Positions 17,101 to 24,199 of a stretch of DNA of 62,805 bases are shown one piece after another; the first letter of the stretch is position 1, and each line of letters opens with the position of its first letter. The stretch lies in NCBI RefSeq assembly GCF_000756385.1, contig NZ_JNFC01000017.1, forward strand, positions 1-62,805. The letters are read 5' to 3'. The translations under genes were made by a program, and so were the position numbers. The notes beneath the pieces were generated by a model that was not told where the DNA came from, did not search any database, and saw only the letters and a list, made by a program, of their open reading frames with translations. Source of the stretch: Sphingopyxis sp. LC363 (GTDB taxonomy: Bacteria > Pseudomonadota > Alphaproteobacteria > Sphingomonadales > Sphingomonadaceae).

Positions 17101-18879
17101 GGCGTGGTCGCCGCGGGCCGCAACGCCACGATCAACGCGCAGGATGTCACCCTCGCCGCGCTGACCGACCCCGGCGGCAATGCCGTTCCGACGCTGGACG
17201 CGGACGGCGATGTGGTGGTCAATTCGGCGGCGGGCGTTGCGGGCGGCGGCGTTCGCGCGCTCGGCGACGTCGCGCTCACGGCGGACACCGCCATCGGCCT
17301 CACCGCGGTCGAGGGCCAGAATGTCGCGCTGACCGGCACGACCGGCATCGACGTGCAGGAAGCCAATATACTCGGTGCAGCCAGCCTCGACAGCAGCGGC
17401 GGCGATATCCGGATCGGCAGCCTGCTCGCCGCGGGCCCGATCGACGCCAGCGCCGATGCGATCCGTATCGAAGGCGGCGGCGATATGGTCTTCGCAACGC
17501 TCACCACCGACGGCGGCGACGCCTATGTCCGCGCGAACGGCGACCTGTCGGTTGCGAACGGCACCATCGCGGGCACGGCCGATCTCGGCACGCAAGGCGA
17601 AAGCATGAGCATCGGCACGCTCGACGCGGCCAATGCGATCCTCGCCAATTCGGGCGGCTTCCTCAATCTCGACACCGTCACCGTCGCGGGCAGCCTCGAC
17701 GCCAGCGCGCTCGCCTCACTCGGCATCACCGGCGTCGTCACCGGCCAGTCGATCGCGCTTGCCTCGGGGAATATCACGATCGGCTCGGCGGGCCGCGTCG
17801 GCACCGCGGGCGTCACGCAGCAATTGTCGGTCGCGAACAACAGCAGCGACAACCAGACCTTCGTCGGCGGCGCATCGGGCACCAGCGTCGCGGGCTATCA
17901 TATCGACACCGACGAGCTGACCCGCCTCTACGGCAGCCAGATCGAAATCGTCGCGCCCGCGGTGCAGGCCGCGGGCGGAACCTCGGTCGGATCGGCGGCG
18001 GCGCCCGACGTTATCGTGGACACGTTCACCATGGCGGGCGGCGCGGCGGGATCTAACCTCGGCGCGAACGGCGCGCTGACGATCCGCACTCCGGGCAAGA
18101 TGCGCGTGGTCGGCAGTGTCGAACTGACCGGGCTCACCGACGCCAATACGCTCAATCTCGTCGCGGGCGACGCACTCGAGGTAATCCTCGGGCAGGGCAG
18201 CGTGCGGCTCGTCAACGGCGCCGATCCGGCAGGGCGGCTCAACCTGGTGTCCGACGACATCATCGTCGCCACCGCCGAAGCGATCGCCGATGTCGGCGCG
18301 GCGACCTCGACCAGCGCGATCAACACGCGGCTCGCACAGAATGACGGCATCCTGCTCGACGAAGGCGCGCTCTTCGCACGCGGCATCCGTGCTCAAGTCG
18401 TCGGCGGCTTTTATGTGCAGAACAGCGGCGCCGGCACCGATTTCGTCGAGCGCCGCGGGCTAACCTTCGGCGCCGGCGGGCTCGATGTCGTCACCGAAGG
18501 GCCGTCGCGCATCGTGATCAATGGCGTGCAATTGGGCCCGAACGGTCAGGTCACCGGCCTCGACACGCTCCAGCTCCTGACCATCGCCGGCGCGACGCCG
18601 GTCGCCGACAGCTATGATCCGCGGTCGACCGTCAACGGCTGTCTCATCTCCAGCCCCACCGTTTGCGCCACCGTCGTGTTCGACGTCGACAGCAATTTTC
18701 CGGTGCAAGATGTCATCGAGGAGATCGATGGCGACGAGGACAGCGCAGGCGAAGGCAATACGCTCCCGCAGCCCCTGATCACGATACGCGAGGTCGACCC
18801 GCTGACCGGCGCGCCGCTGCTCGACGACCCGGTCACCGGCGCGGGCAACGACGATCTGTGGACGCCGCCCGCAGAGTAG
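11134..18879 (+). CDS. Giant glycine-rich filamentous-hemagglutinin-like exoprotein (TpsA)
   Basis: About 2,581 residues. ATG 11134 has GAGGA upstream; ATG 11107 is an in-frame alternative adding nine residues. An extended signal peptide (KQRLLASCAIAAGIAALAYGG) is followed by the TPS/haemagglutination-activity domain with GGNIWFYNAGGILIGASGVVN. The passenger is dominated by Gly, Ala, Thr and Ser in imperfect ~45-residue units rich in GTGGTA motifs, consistent with a long right-handed beta-helix. The only cysteines seen beyond the signal peptide form a C-x7-C pair (GCLISSPTVC) about 70-80 residues from the C terminus, which may form a loop that retains the protein on the cell surface. It is the likely client of the adjacent TpsB. 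Role in adhesion or biofilm is inferred from the family. Confidence 0.9.
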   Translation: MRATATVSPVHKGKQRLLASCAIAAGIAALAYGGPAPAQVAGSGSFVSGTGSIGNDGATNTTTVNVGGTESIINWVPTDTAPTGGAIDFLPAGENMNFVGTGDYTVLNRFVNGGSGSLSRQIALNGTVNSYVGSTTGPRGGNIWFYNAGGILIGASGVVNVGSLLLTTNDIVTTGGLFGADGSIRFNGAPGSTSAITVDGTINANILGSPGSSYVALVAPRVVQAGTVRVDGSAAYVAAEQANIRINGGLFDIDVTVGAEGGNAITHTGTTTGPAHLDTNGNQSRIYMVSIPKNDAVTMLVSGAIGYDDALSAQVDPDGAVRLSAGYNIVGGEIAAAPANATAANITASDTLFRSNTDAHASGAFAAGPAQQLPASPPPLSSEGQFFVEGSGTFIGDASATVSIGANQSGGATGSLTVQSGGRGGTPGNAAVNVTGGTLSTPAALTISASGTPDALTGDAQGGTASLTITGGSVSAQGVTVEANGFGDLDAGGSSGNGRGGSAGISVSNAGSSLTAGNIFINAVGSGDNSFSTAPAVNGSGTGGTASLTVAGGGSVGPATLLSLDASGFGGFGLTQSGEGTGGTARIAVSGAGSFLSATQSFVDATGEGGGSFGSFQTQNGGNGTGGTAEILINADATSVVSLGNLGAFGIGDGGNAAGSENTTGGDALGGSASLIVEGGVTAQFTQIVLDASAAAGTATTPSGTTGQSGNARANDVTLTATNGSTIDSSGFINLFAVGMNPFPFNPAGENFGAGTGGNIAVGATAGGTITTGNRLTAQAMGGSMSDTTRQSAGDGVGGNVDFLADGGTIQAEVYDVDVSGNTASVTGTGGTAQGGTIDIVAQNGGQFVSTLDATNSFNANARSGVSAAGTAATGGTIQLIADAGTIDLGVGANLFADGTSGGAATSGAANPTGTGGAILIRVEADASDSSRIDTGDLFAAAGGQTQAESETPPGVEAPAGNGQGGTMTVEVAGGTLTGGVLNLLANGAGAGSGTGTGGAATFTQTGGNVSVSDISIAADGVGGTAQGVSGTGVGGIAAIDLSGGTITAADITASASGEGGIGFAGDDSDPLNIVASGDGGVGRGGAATISVGGTAVVDVSVIQANALGSGGDGGQFDSFFNGIVGDAGNAGEGIGGEATVNIRGGTTTASSVIADASGIGGDGGDSFFSSSGAPSTGIGVGGTGGTGRGGTATIALETAIDGVGAASSVAFGSGGAGGDHNVGGNGGDGVGGTAQAIATGFEAGDLAVIIDSTGTGGNGADGADGAGGSGGNGTGGTSRIAAEGAGASLTAVQSNLVSGGIGGNGGAGGLGFSSFPAVAPDGGDGGNGQGGAIEIAANEGGTVALGLDSGGDAVSLSSSGSGGAGGLGSNSSFGEGNQSGNGGDGGAGTGGTVRLIATGGAITSNGEAVDITSSGLSGEGGSGGIGQGGGVDGALGISGQTTGGRVVIETAVGASGPGQIDLGPTSIAANGDFAGRIELRAGGNINFAGLAAEALGIAAPTNNDTDTALAGIFVAPTGGTIASQGDVTLTTDGSIGFHAQSSGRFGVNGALAIDAGDQIDIRHDAREGDGPTLRASGGLTATAATSISGAPGSLIAADGALSLTTDGTIGVDALAGGDIILTSTGATTVEHAEAANDFSANAASFATGLNSIITGGDISIVAPGAVDLGNSSAGGFVQVSGQSIAFNTIDAGLTVGLSANGTAPGAEGISGGSIAAGGDINLLANSIALTGAVTGDASFFAFGTGGLVSVNSADVAGTISIFAADDLSGSFVAGGDIFLNSDSNIDASAQANGGYVDGNGLATEGNLFVIAAGDAALTDSSAARMFGVSAGDGASIDGGSAGEDMLIVAGTTASLTDVSVGDDLTVRAPGNIDAVNVSATGAGADTHVLDLSSGSGSPIFTIGVGDGSGADIAITSANGAIDAAALSAGDDILLDAANEIAVNGATTLGLGTTGGDSSIRTQGGATTLSDIDSFSDVVVDAAGLANLSGVVAAGRNATINAQDVTLAALTDPGGNAVPTLDADGDVVVNSAAGVAGGGVRALGDVALTADTAIGLTAVEGQNVALTGTTGIDVQEANILGAASLDSSGGDIRIGSLLAAGPIDASADAIRIEGGGDMVFATLTTDGGDAYVRANGDLSVANGTIAGTADLGTQGESMSIGTLDAANAILANSGGFLNLDTVTVAGSLDASALASLGITGVVTGQSIALASGNITIGSAGRVGTAGVTQQLSVANNSSDNQTFVGGASGTSVAGYHIDTDELTRLYGSQIEIVAPAVQAAGGTSVGSAAAPDVIVDTFTMAGGAAGSNLGANGALTIRTPGKMRVVGSVELTGLTDANTLNLVAGDALEVILGQGSVRLVNGADPAGRLNLVSDDIIVATAEAIADVGAATSTSAINTRLAQNDGILLDEGALFARGIRAQVVGGFYVQNSGAGTDFVERRGLTFGAGGLDVVTEGPSRIVINGVQLGPNGQVTGLDTLQLLTIAGATPVADSYDPRSTVNGCLISSPTVCATVVFDVDSNFPVQDVIEEIDGDEDSAGEGNTLPQPLITIREVDPLTGAPLLDDPVTGAGNDDLWTPPAE
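12600..15420 (+). repeat. Degenerate in-frame tandem repeats in tpsA
   Basis: The central part of the exoprotein is built of imperfect units of roughly 40-55 codons, each ending in glycine runs such as GNGTGGTA or GRGGTA followed by a short hydrophobic strand (ASLTVAGGGS, ARIAVSGAGS, ATISVGGTAV). The DNA is accordingly rich in GGCGGCAC-type words. The units are too diverged to be recombination-fresh duplications. Confidence 0.7.
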
Positions 18880-18916
18880 CAAGCGTTTCGGTTGACGGAT
18901 CGCATCGGAGCGAGGC

Positions 18917-20371
18917 ATGGGCGGCGGCATGACCGACGCCCCGGCCCTTCCGCTCAAGCTGTTCAACAGCCTGACGCGCAGCCTCGAAATCTTCGAGCCC
19001 GTCCACCCCGGCGAAGCGCGCGTCTACAGCTGCGGTCCGACGGTCTATAATTATCCGCATATCGGCAATATGCGCGCCTATGTCTTCGCCGACACGCTCG
19101 GCCGCACGCTGTCGTACAAGGGTTACAAGCTCACCCATGTCATCAACATCACCGACGTCGGCCATCTGACCGACGATGCCGATGCGGGCGAGGACAAGCT
19201 GGAAAAGGCCGCGGCCGAGAAAGCCCAATCGATCTGGGACATCGCGCGTCATTATACCGAAGCCTATTGGGCCGACGTGAAGGCGCTCAATATCCGCCAG
19301 CCCGCGCACTGGTCGATCGCGACCGACTATGTCCCGCAGATGATCGAGTTCGCAAAGGCGATTGCCGACAGGCATTGCTACGAACTCGACGGCGGCCTTT
19401 ATTTCGACACGACCACAGTCAGCGACTATGGCCGCCTCGCGCGTCACGGAACCGATGAGGGCGAAAGCCGCATCGACCCCGTCGACGGCAAGCGCGCGCC
19501 CGCCGATTTCGCGATCTGGCGCAGGACGCCGCCGGGCGAAAAGCGCCAGATGGAATGGGATTCGCCGTGGGGCCGCGGCGCGCCGGGCTGGCACCTCGAA
19601 TGCTCGGTGATGTCGGAGGCCTTGCTCGGCTTTCCGTTCGACATCCACACCGGCGGCATCGACCACCGCGAGATCCACCACCCGAACGAGATCGCGCAGA
19701 ATCAGGCGCACAGCTGCAGCGACGCGAGCGGCGCGAGGCTGTGGATGCACAATAATTTCCTCGTCGAACGCTCGGGCAAGATGTCGAAGTCGAGCGGCGA
19801 GTTCCTGCGCGTCCAGCTCCTCATCGACAAGGGCTACCACCCACTCGCCTATCGCCTGATGTGCCTGCAGGCGCATTATCGCAGCGAGCTGGAGTTCAGC
19901 TGGGAGGGGCTCGGTGCCGCGCTGACGCGATTGAAGCGGTTGGTGATGGCCGCGGCACCGGTCCGCGAGGCAGAAGCGATCGACGTGACCGACCGCCGCC
20001 TCGCCGACCTGCTCGCCAGGTTCGACGCGGCGATGTCGGACGACCTCAACACGCCCGTGGCGCTGACCCTGCTCGAAGAAACGGCGGCGATGAAAAAGAT
20101 CGACGCGGGCCAAAAGCGCGCGACGCTCGCCGCGATGGACGCGGTGCTCGGCCTCGACCTGCTGACGATCGATCGCGCCGACCTGCGCGTCCAGCCAAAG
20201 GCGGCGACCATCGCCGAAGACGAAATCGAAGCGATCCTCGCGCGCCGCAAAGATGCGCGCGCGGCCAAGGATTTCGTCGCCTCCGACGCGCTCCGCGACG
20301 AGCTCGGCGCTGCGGGAGTCGAGGTGATGGACGGCGACCCGCTCGGCTGGGAGTGGCGGCTCGACAACTAG
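18917..20371 (+). CDS. cysS: Cysteinyl-tRNA synthetase
   Basis: 484 residues, typical CysRS length. Class I synthetase signatures are present: YNYPHIGNMR (HIGH-like), the zinc-binding cysteine and histidines (YSCGPTVYN; GWHLECSVMS; IDHREIHHPNE), and GKMSKSSGEFL (KMSKS loop). It charges tRNA-Cys. ATG 18917 has GGAG 6 nt upstream; ATG 18929 is a possible shorter start. It lies 37 nt after tpsA and could be partly co-transcribed, but is a housekeeping gene unrelated to it. Confidence 0.97.
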   Translation: MGGGMTDAPALPLKLFNSLTRSLEIFEPVHPGEARVYSCGPTVYNYPHIGNMRAYVFADTLGRTLSYKGYKLTHVINITDVGHLTDDADAGEDKLEKAAAEKAQSIWDIARHYTEAYWADVKALNIRQPAHWSIATDYVPQMIEFAKAIADRHCYELDGGLYFDTTTVSDYGRLARHGTDEGESRIDPVDGKRAPADFAIWRRTPPGEKRQMEWDSPWGRGAPGWHLECSVMSEALLGFPFDIHTGGIDHREIHHPNEIAQNQAHSCSDASGARLWMHNNFLVERSGKMSKSSGEFLRVQLLIDKGYHPLAYRLMCLQAHYRSELEFSWEGLGAALTRLKRLVMAAAPVREAEAIDVTDRRLADLLARFDAAMSDDLNTPVALTLLEETAAMKKIDAGQKRATLAAMDAVLGLDLLTIDRADLRVQPKAATIAEDEIEAILARRKDARAAKDFVASDALRDELGAAGVEVMDGDPLGWEWRLDN

Positions 20372-20420
20372 CCTCTCCCTCGCCATGATCGGTTGCAGAA
20401 TAGAACCGAAGAGAGGCAAA

Positions 20421-21365
20421 ATGTCGAAAACCGTCACCGTCCTGTCCGGCTTGATCCGCCCGCTCGTCGAGAACCGCCTGCCCGACTGGGTCGAACCGCG
20501 TTTCTTCCAGTCGAAGGAAGAGGCGCTCGAGCTCGCGCCGCACGCCGAAATCGGCTGGTTCGACATGTACGACAAGAAGGATATGGCGGCTGTCATCACC
20601 GCGGCGACGAACCTTAAATGGCTGAATTCGATCTACGCCGGCGTCGACGGCATGCCGCTCGATCTGCTCGCCGAGCGCGGCACCGTGGTAACAAACGGCG
20701 CGGGAATCAACGCGATCACTATCGCCGAATACGTCGTGATGGGGATGCTCACCGTCGCCAAGGGCTACCGTGACGTTGTCCGCGCGCAGGAACGCCGCGA
20801 ATGGCTGATCGATTCGCCGGGCAAGGTCGAACTGTTCGGCTCGAGGGCGCTGCTTCTCGGCTATGGCGCGATCGGCAAGTTGATCGAGGAGCGGTTAAAG
20901 GCGTTTGCGGTCGACGTCACCGTGGTTCGCCGTTCGCCCGGCCCGAACACGCTCACTCCCGACCAGTGGCGCGCAAGGCTCGGCGATTTCGACTGGGTGA
21001 TCCTTGCGGTTCCCGCGACCCCCGAAACCGACGGCATGATCGGCGCCGCCGAACTCGCCGCGATGAAGCCCACCGCAACGCTGATCAACATCGCGCGCGG
21101 GAGCGTCGTCGATCAGGGCGCGCTCGTCGCGGCGCTCGATAGCCAGCAGATCGCGTCGGCTTTCCTCGACGTCACCACGCCCGAACCGCTGCCCGCCGAC
21201 GACCCGCTGTGGAGCCTCGACAACGCGCACATCACCATGCACCTGTCGGGCCGCGCGCAGGACAAGATGTTCGTCCGCTCGGCGCAGCGCTTCCTCGAAA
21301 ATCTGGGTCGCTGGAAAAAGGGCGAAGCCGTCGAGCCGCGCGTCGACCTGACGCTGGGTTACTGA
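20421..21365 (+). CDS. D-isomer specific 2-hydroxyacid dehydrogenase family protein
   Basis: 314 residues. The Rossmann motif LLLGYGAIGKLIEERL, the arginine motif INIARGSVVDQGALVAAL, the ETDGMIG region and the late histidine (NAHITMHLSGRA) are those of the D-2-hydroxyacid dehydrogenase superfamily, which reduces 2-oxo acids with NAD(P)H. The late Asn-His replaces the usual Pro-His, and the N-terminal substrate domain is short, so the substrate is uncertain. ATG 20421 has AGAGAGG upstream. Its 3' end overlaps the convergent phosphoesterase gene by 7 nt. Confidence 0.9.
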   Translation: MSKTVTVLSGLIRPLVENRLPDWVEPRFFQSKEEALELAPHAEIGWFDMYDKKDMAAVITAATNLKWLNSIYAGVDGMPLDLLAERGTVVTNGAGINAITIAEYVVMGMLTVAKGYRDVVRAQERREWLIDSPGKVELFGSRALLLGYGAIGKLIEERLKAFAVDVTVVRRSPGPNTLTPDQWRARLGDFDWVILAVPATPETDGMIGAAELAAMKPTATLINIARGSVVDQGALVAALDSQQIASAFLDVTTPEPLPADDPLWSLDNAHITMHLSGRAQDKMFVRSAQRFLENLGRWKKGEAVEPRVDLTLGY

Positions 21366-22210
21366 CCCGGCCGCTCGGCTTTCAGCTCGCGCACCAGCGG
21401 CTGCAACCGCTCGTCATATTTGGCGAGCATCGTGTGCGCCCCAGCGTGGTCATAGAAACTGACCAGTTCGCGTCCGTTCCAGCGGTGGAGTGCATAGGCG
21501 GGGTCCTCGGCGACGATCATCGGGCGGTCGTCGGGCTTGTTCTCGTCGATCGGCCGAAGGTCGAGCGAGACCTGCGGCGCGGTCGACGAGCAGATCGCGA
21601 TCGTGCGTCCCTCCCACGCGACGGTCACCGAGCGGTGAAGATGCCCGCAGATGAGGCCACGAACCTGCGGGTGACGGCGAACGACATCGGTGAAGGTCGC
21701 GACCCACGGCTCGTCGGGGTGGGTGTTCATCCATTCGATCCCGCTTTCGACGGGCGGGTGGTGCATGACGATATAGGTCGGCTTGCCCCTATCCTTTGCC
21801 AGTTCGGCGTCGAGCCATGCCGCGCGCTGTTCGCAGAAGGCGCCGCCGTGGCGTCCCTCCTCAAGCGTATCGATCGTCACCAGCCGCAGCTCGGGAAGCT
21901 CGATCGTGTATTGTACAAACCCGCCGCCGTCGTCGAACCCCGGAAAGCGCGCATGGAAATTGTCGCGCAGGTCATGATTGCCGACGCTCGGCCAGACCGG
22001 GAAGGGACAGCGCGAAAAGGCGGTGACAAGGCGGCGGTAGCTGTCGTCGTCGCCGCGGTCGGTGATATCGCCAGTGGCGAGCAGCAGATCGGGCCGGTTC
22101 GGTCCCTCGATGAGCACGTCGAGCACCTCGTCGAGGCGCTTGCGGTTATATTCGGCCGGATTGTCCGGATCGAACCCGATATGGATATCTGTGATCTGCG
22201 CGATCAGCAT
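21359..22210 (-). CDS. Metallophosphoesterase, CpdA/GpdQ-like phosphodiesterase
   Basis: 283 residues. The calcineurin-like metal ligands are all visible: DIHIG, ATGDITDRGDDD, SVGNHDLRDN, VMHHPP and GHLHRS. This arrangement is typical of the class III cyclic-nucleotide phosphodiesterase/GpdQ group (CpdA hydrolyses 3',5'-cAMP). ATG 22210 is preceded by GGGGGCGG and starts MLIAQITDIH, so the longer frame to 22297 is rejected. It lies 44 nt downstream of the FHA-decaheme cytochrome gene and may belong to that operon, whose first gene has two cyclic-nucleotide-binding domains; a cAMP link is inference. Confidence 0.88.
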   Translation of the reverse strand: MLIAQITDIHIGFDPDNPAEYNRKRLDEVLDVLIEGPNRPDLLLATGDITDRGDDDSYRRLVTAFSRCPFPVWPSVGNHDLRDNFHARFPGFDDGGGFVQYTIELPELRLVTIDTLEEGRHGGAFCEQRAAWLDAELAKDRGKPTYIVMHHPPVESGIEWMNTHPDEPWVATFTDVVRRHPQVRGLICGHLHRSVTVAWEGRTIAICSSTAPQVSLDLRPIDENKPDDRPMIVAEDPAYALHRWNGRELVSFYDHAGAHTMLAKYDERLQPLVRELKAERPGQ

Positions 22211-22254
22211 ATCCGCCCCCTGCTTTCGCCGGTCTGGTCCGGCGACCCAAAACC

Positions 22255-24189
22255 CTATCCGCCCCGCCTTGCCCCGTGCAAGGAAGGTCTGCGCCATGTC
22301 ACTTCGTAAAGGCCCCGCCCCCCGGTTCCTGTGATCATGCTCACACCATAGGTAGCGCCAAGACGTTTATTTGTGATTGCCGCGACATTTTTCTTCCGCT
22401 GGCGCGCCGGCATCCACGGCTTGCCGCCGTCCGAATGATATTCGTGGCACATCGCGCAGGGCGATTCGGTCGCGGTTTCGACCTTCACCAGCCGCGCCCC
22501 CGATTCGCCGACATGGCAGTCGCGGCATTGCCGGATGCCGGGCACGAGCAGGTCGGTCGATGCCTTCGACGCGGGCGCCGCGACGTGGCAATCGGCGCAT
22601 GCGGTTTCCTTGTGCGCGTCATGGTCGAACCAGCCCTTTTGCATATAGCGCGGCGTCTGGTCGACCGCCGCGACGCGCCAGCTGTTGCCCGCCCGCGGTT
22701 CGAAGATCGTGTGACAGTCGTAACAGGCACCGCCCTTTGAAAAGACGGCGCGCACCGCATCCTGCGCGCGCGAGGGCCGCACCGCGACTTCGTTGAAATA
22801 GATGTTGTAGACCTGTCCCTCGGCATAGGCGCCCGGCCGTCGCCGCTGCATCCCGCCGAGCTGGAGCGGCCGCGCCGGCGGCGCCGACCGGTAATAGGCG
22901 GTGAGGTCAGCGGCGACCTGATCGGGATCGCCATGCCGCAACGTCCGCGTCACCCCTCCCACGGTCTCGAAAGCAAGGCTGTGGCACATCGCGCAGTCGC
23001 GTTTCATCTCGACTGGCTTCACGCGAACCCCATCGGCCTCGACGCGGTGGCAATTTTCGCATTCGAGCTTCTTGCCGAAATCATAGTGGCCGCGGAAGCT
23101 CGCGGCCATGCGCGCCACGCCGCCGGTCGCCTGAAGGTGCATGTCGTGCGGGAATTTGAGACCGTTGTAATCGACGACCCCCTTCGCTAGCGTTGTGCGC
23201 ACCGGCTTGCCGCCCGCCACAGGACGGACGAGCGGACGGAATTCGGGATGGCTCGTCCCGAAATCACTGGCGTCGGCGAGCGTCGTCGGATGCCCGGCAC
23301 TCTTGAGCCGCGCCGACATGCCGTCGTGGCAATCGGCGCAGAATTTCTGCGGCGTCGCCGCCATCGGCCCCGCGCCCTCATGCTCGGTATGGCAATCGAC
23401 GCAGCGCCCCTGCGGCTTGTTGAAGGTCTTGGCAAAGCCAGCGAGGATGCGCTCGCCCACGCCGGGCGGGTGGCGCGCGGCGAGCAGCATCGCGGTCGGC
23501 GCGTTCGCATGCGCCATGCTCATCGCCTTGTGCTCGCCCGTGTGGCAGCCGACGCACGCCTTGTCGGTCACCGCGACGAAGGGCTCGACATGGCACGACT
23601 GGCAGTCGTTCTTCAGACTCGCATGCGCGCTCGACAGCGGGCCCGACAGCCAGGCGCTGTCGGCATGATAGCCGTCGGGACGCTCGTTCACTTGTCTGTA
23701 GCTGTACCACGCCCAGATCGGCCCGATCAGGAAGGCGAGCAGCATCAGCAGCCCGAAAACCCAAGCCCCCATGCGCTTGCCGGGCATCGTCCCCGCGAGC
23801 GAAAAGGCCTTCGCCTCGTCGACGTCCTTCGACGATTGCGACAGCTCGTCGATCCGCTCGACGAGCAGGATGATCTTCTCCTCCTCGCGCGCGATCGTCA
23901 GCCGGTGCCCGCCGAAGCGCAGCTCGGCCCCCGCGGCGCTGTCGATGTCGGCGGCATCGACGGTGCGGCCGTTGAAGTCGAAGCCCAGCCCCTCGAGCGC
24001 TTGCACCCGCACGTGGCGCCCGTCGCTGCTGCCGATCGTCGCATGGTGCGCGTTCACGGCAAGGTCGGCGATATGGATTATGTTGCCGGCGTCGCGGCCG
24101 AGCGTGATCGCGTCGCCCGGCAGCGGCTGGTCGCGGATGATCTGCTTGCCCGTCTTGGTCGTCGCGATGCGGCGCAGGATGAAGCTCAT
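22255..24189 (-). CDS. FHA domain - transmembrane - decaheme cytochrome c
   Basis: 644 residues. An N-terminal forkhead-associated domain (about 1-110; ITLGRDAGNIIHIADL, HHATI, FNGRTV) precedes one membrane helix (about 143-165, MGAWVFGLLMLLAFLIGPIW) and a periplasmic region with ten CxxCH haem sites: CQSCH, CVGCH, CVDCH, CADCH, CENCH, CAMCH, CYDCH, CADCH, CRDCH and CAMCH. The FHA phosphothreonine-contact Ser-Arg is replaced by Asn-Ala (VNAHHA), so binding may be altered. It ends with a ~50-residue basic tail. It likely accepts or donates electrons for the membrane cytochrome 10 nt upstream. The pathway is unknown. Confidence 0.9.
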   Translation of the reverse strand: MSFILRRIATTKTGKQIIRDQPLPGDAITLGRDAGNIIHIADLAVNAHHATIGSSDGRHVRVQALEGLGFDFNGRTVDAADIDSAAGAELRFGGHRLTIAREEEKIILLVERIDELSQSSKDVDEAKAFSLAGTMPGKRMGAWVFGLLMLLAFLIGPIWAWYSYRQVNERPDGYHADSAWLSGPLSSAHASLKNDCQSCHVEPFVAVTDKACVGCHTGEHKAMSMAHANAPTAMLLAARHPPGVGERILAGFAKTFNKPQGRCVDCHTEHEGAGPMAATPQKFCADCHDGMSARLKSAGHPTTLADASDFGTSHPEFRPLVRPVAGGKPVRTTLAKGVVDYNGLKFPHDMHLQATGGVARMAASFRGHYDFGKKLECENCHRVEADGVRVKPVEMKRDCAMCHSLAFETVGGVTRTLRHGDPDQVAADLTAYYRSAPPARPLQLGGMQRRRPGAYAEGQVYNIYFNEVAVRPSRAQDAVRAVFSKGGACYDCHTIFEPRAGNSWRVAAVDQTPRYMQKGWFDHDAHKETACADCHVAAPASKASTDLLVPGIRQCRDCHVGESGARLVKVETATESPCAMCHEYHSDGGKPWMPARQRKKNVAAITNKRLGATYGVSMITGTGGRGLYEVTWRRPSLHGARRGG

Positions 24190-24199
24190 CGTCCGCGCC

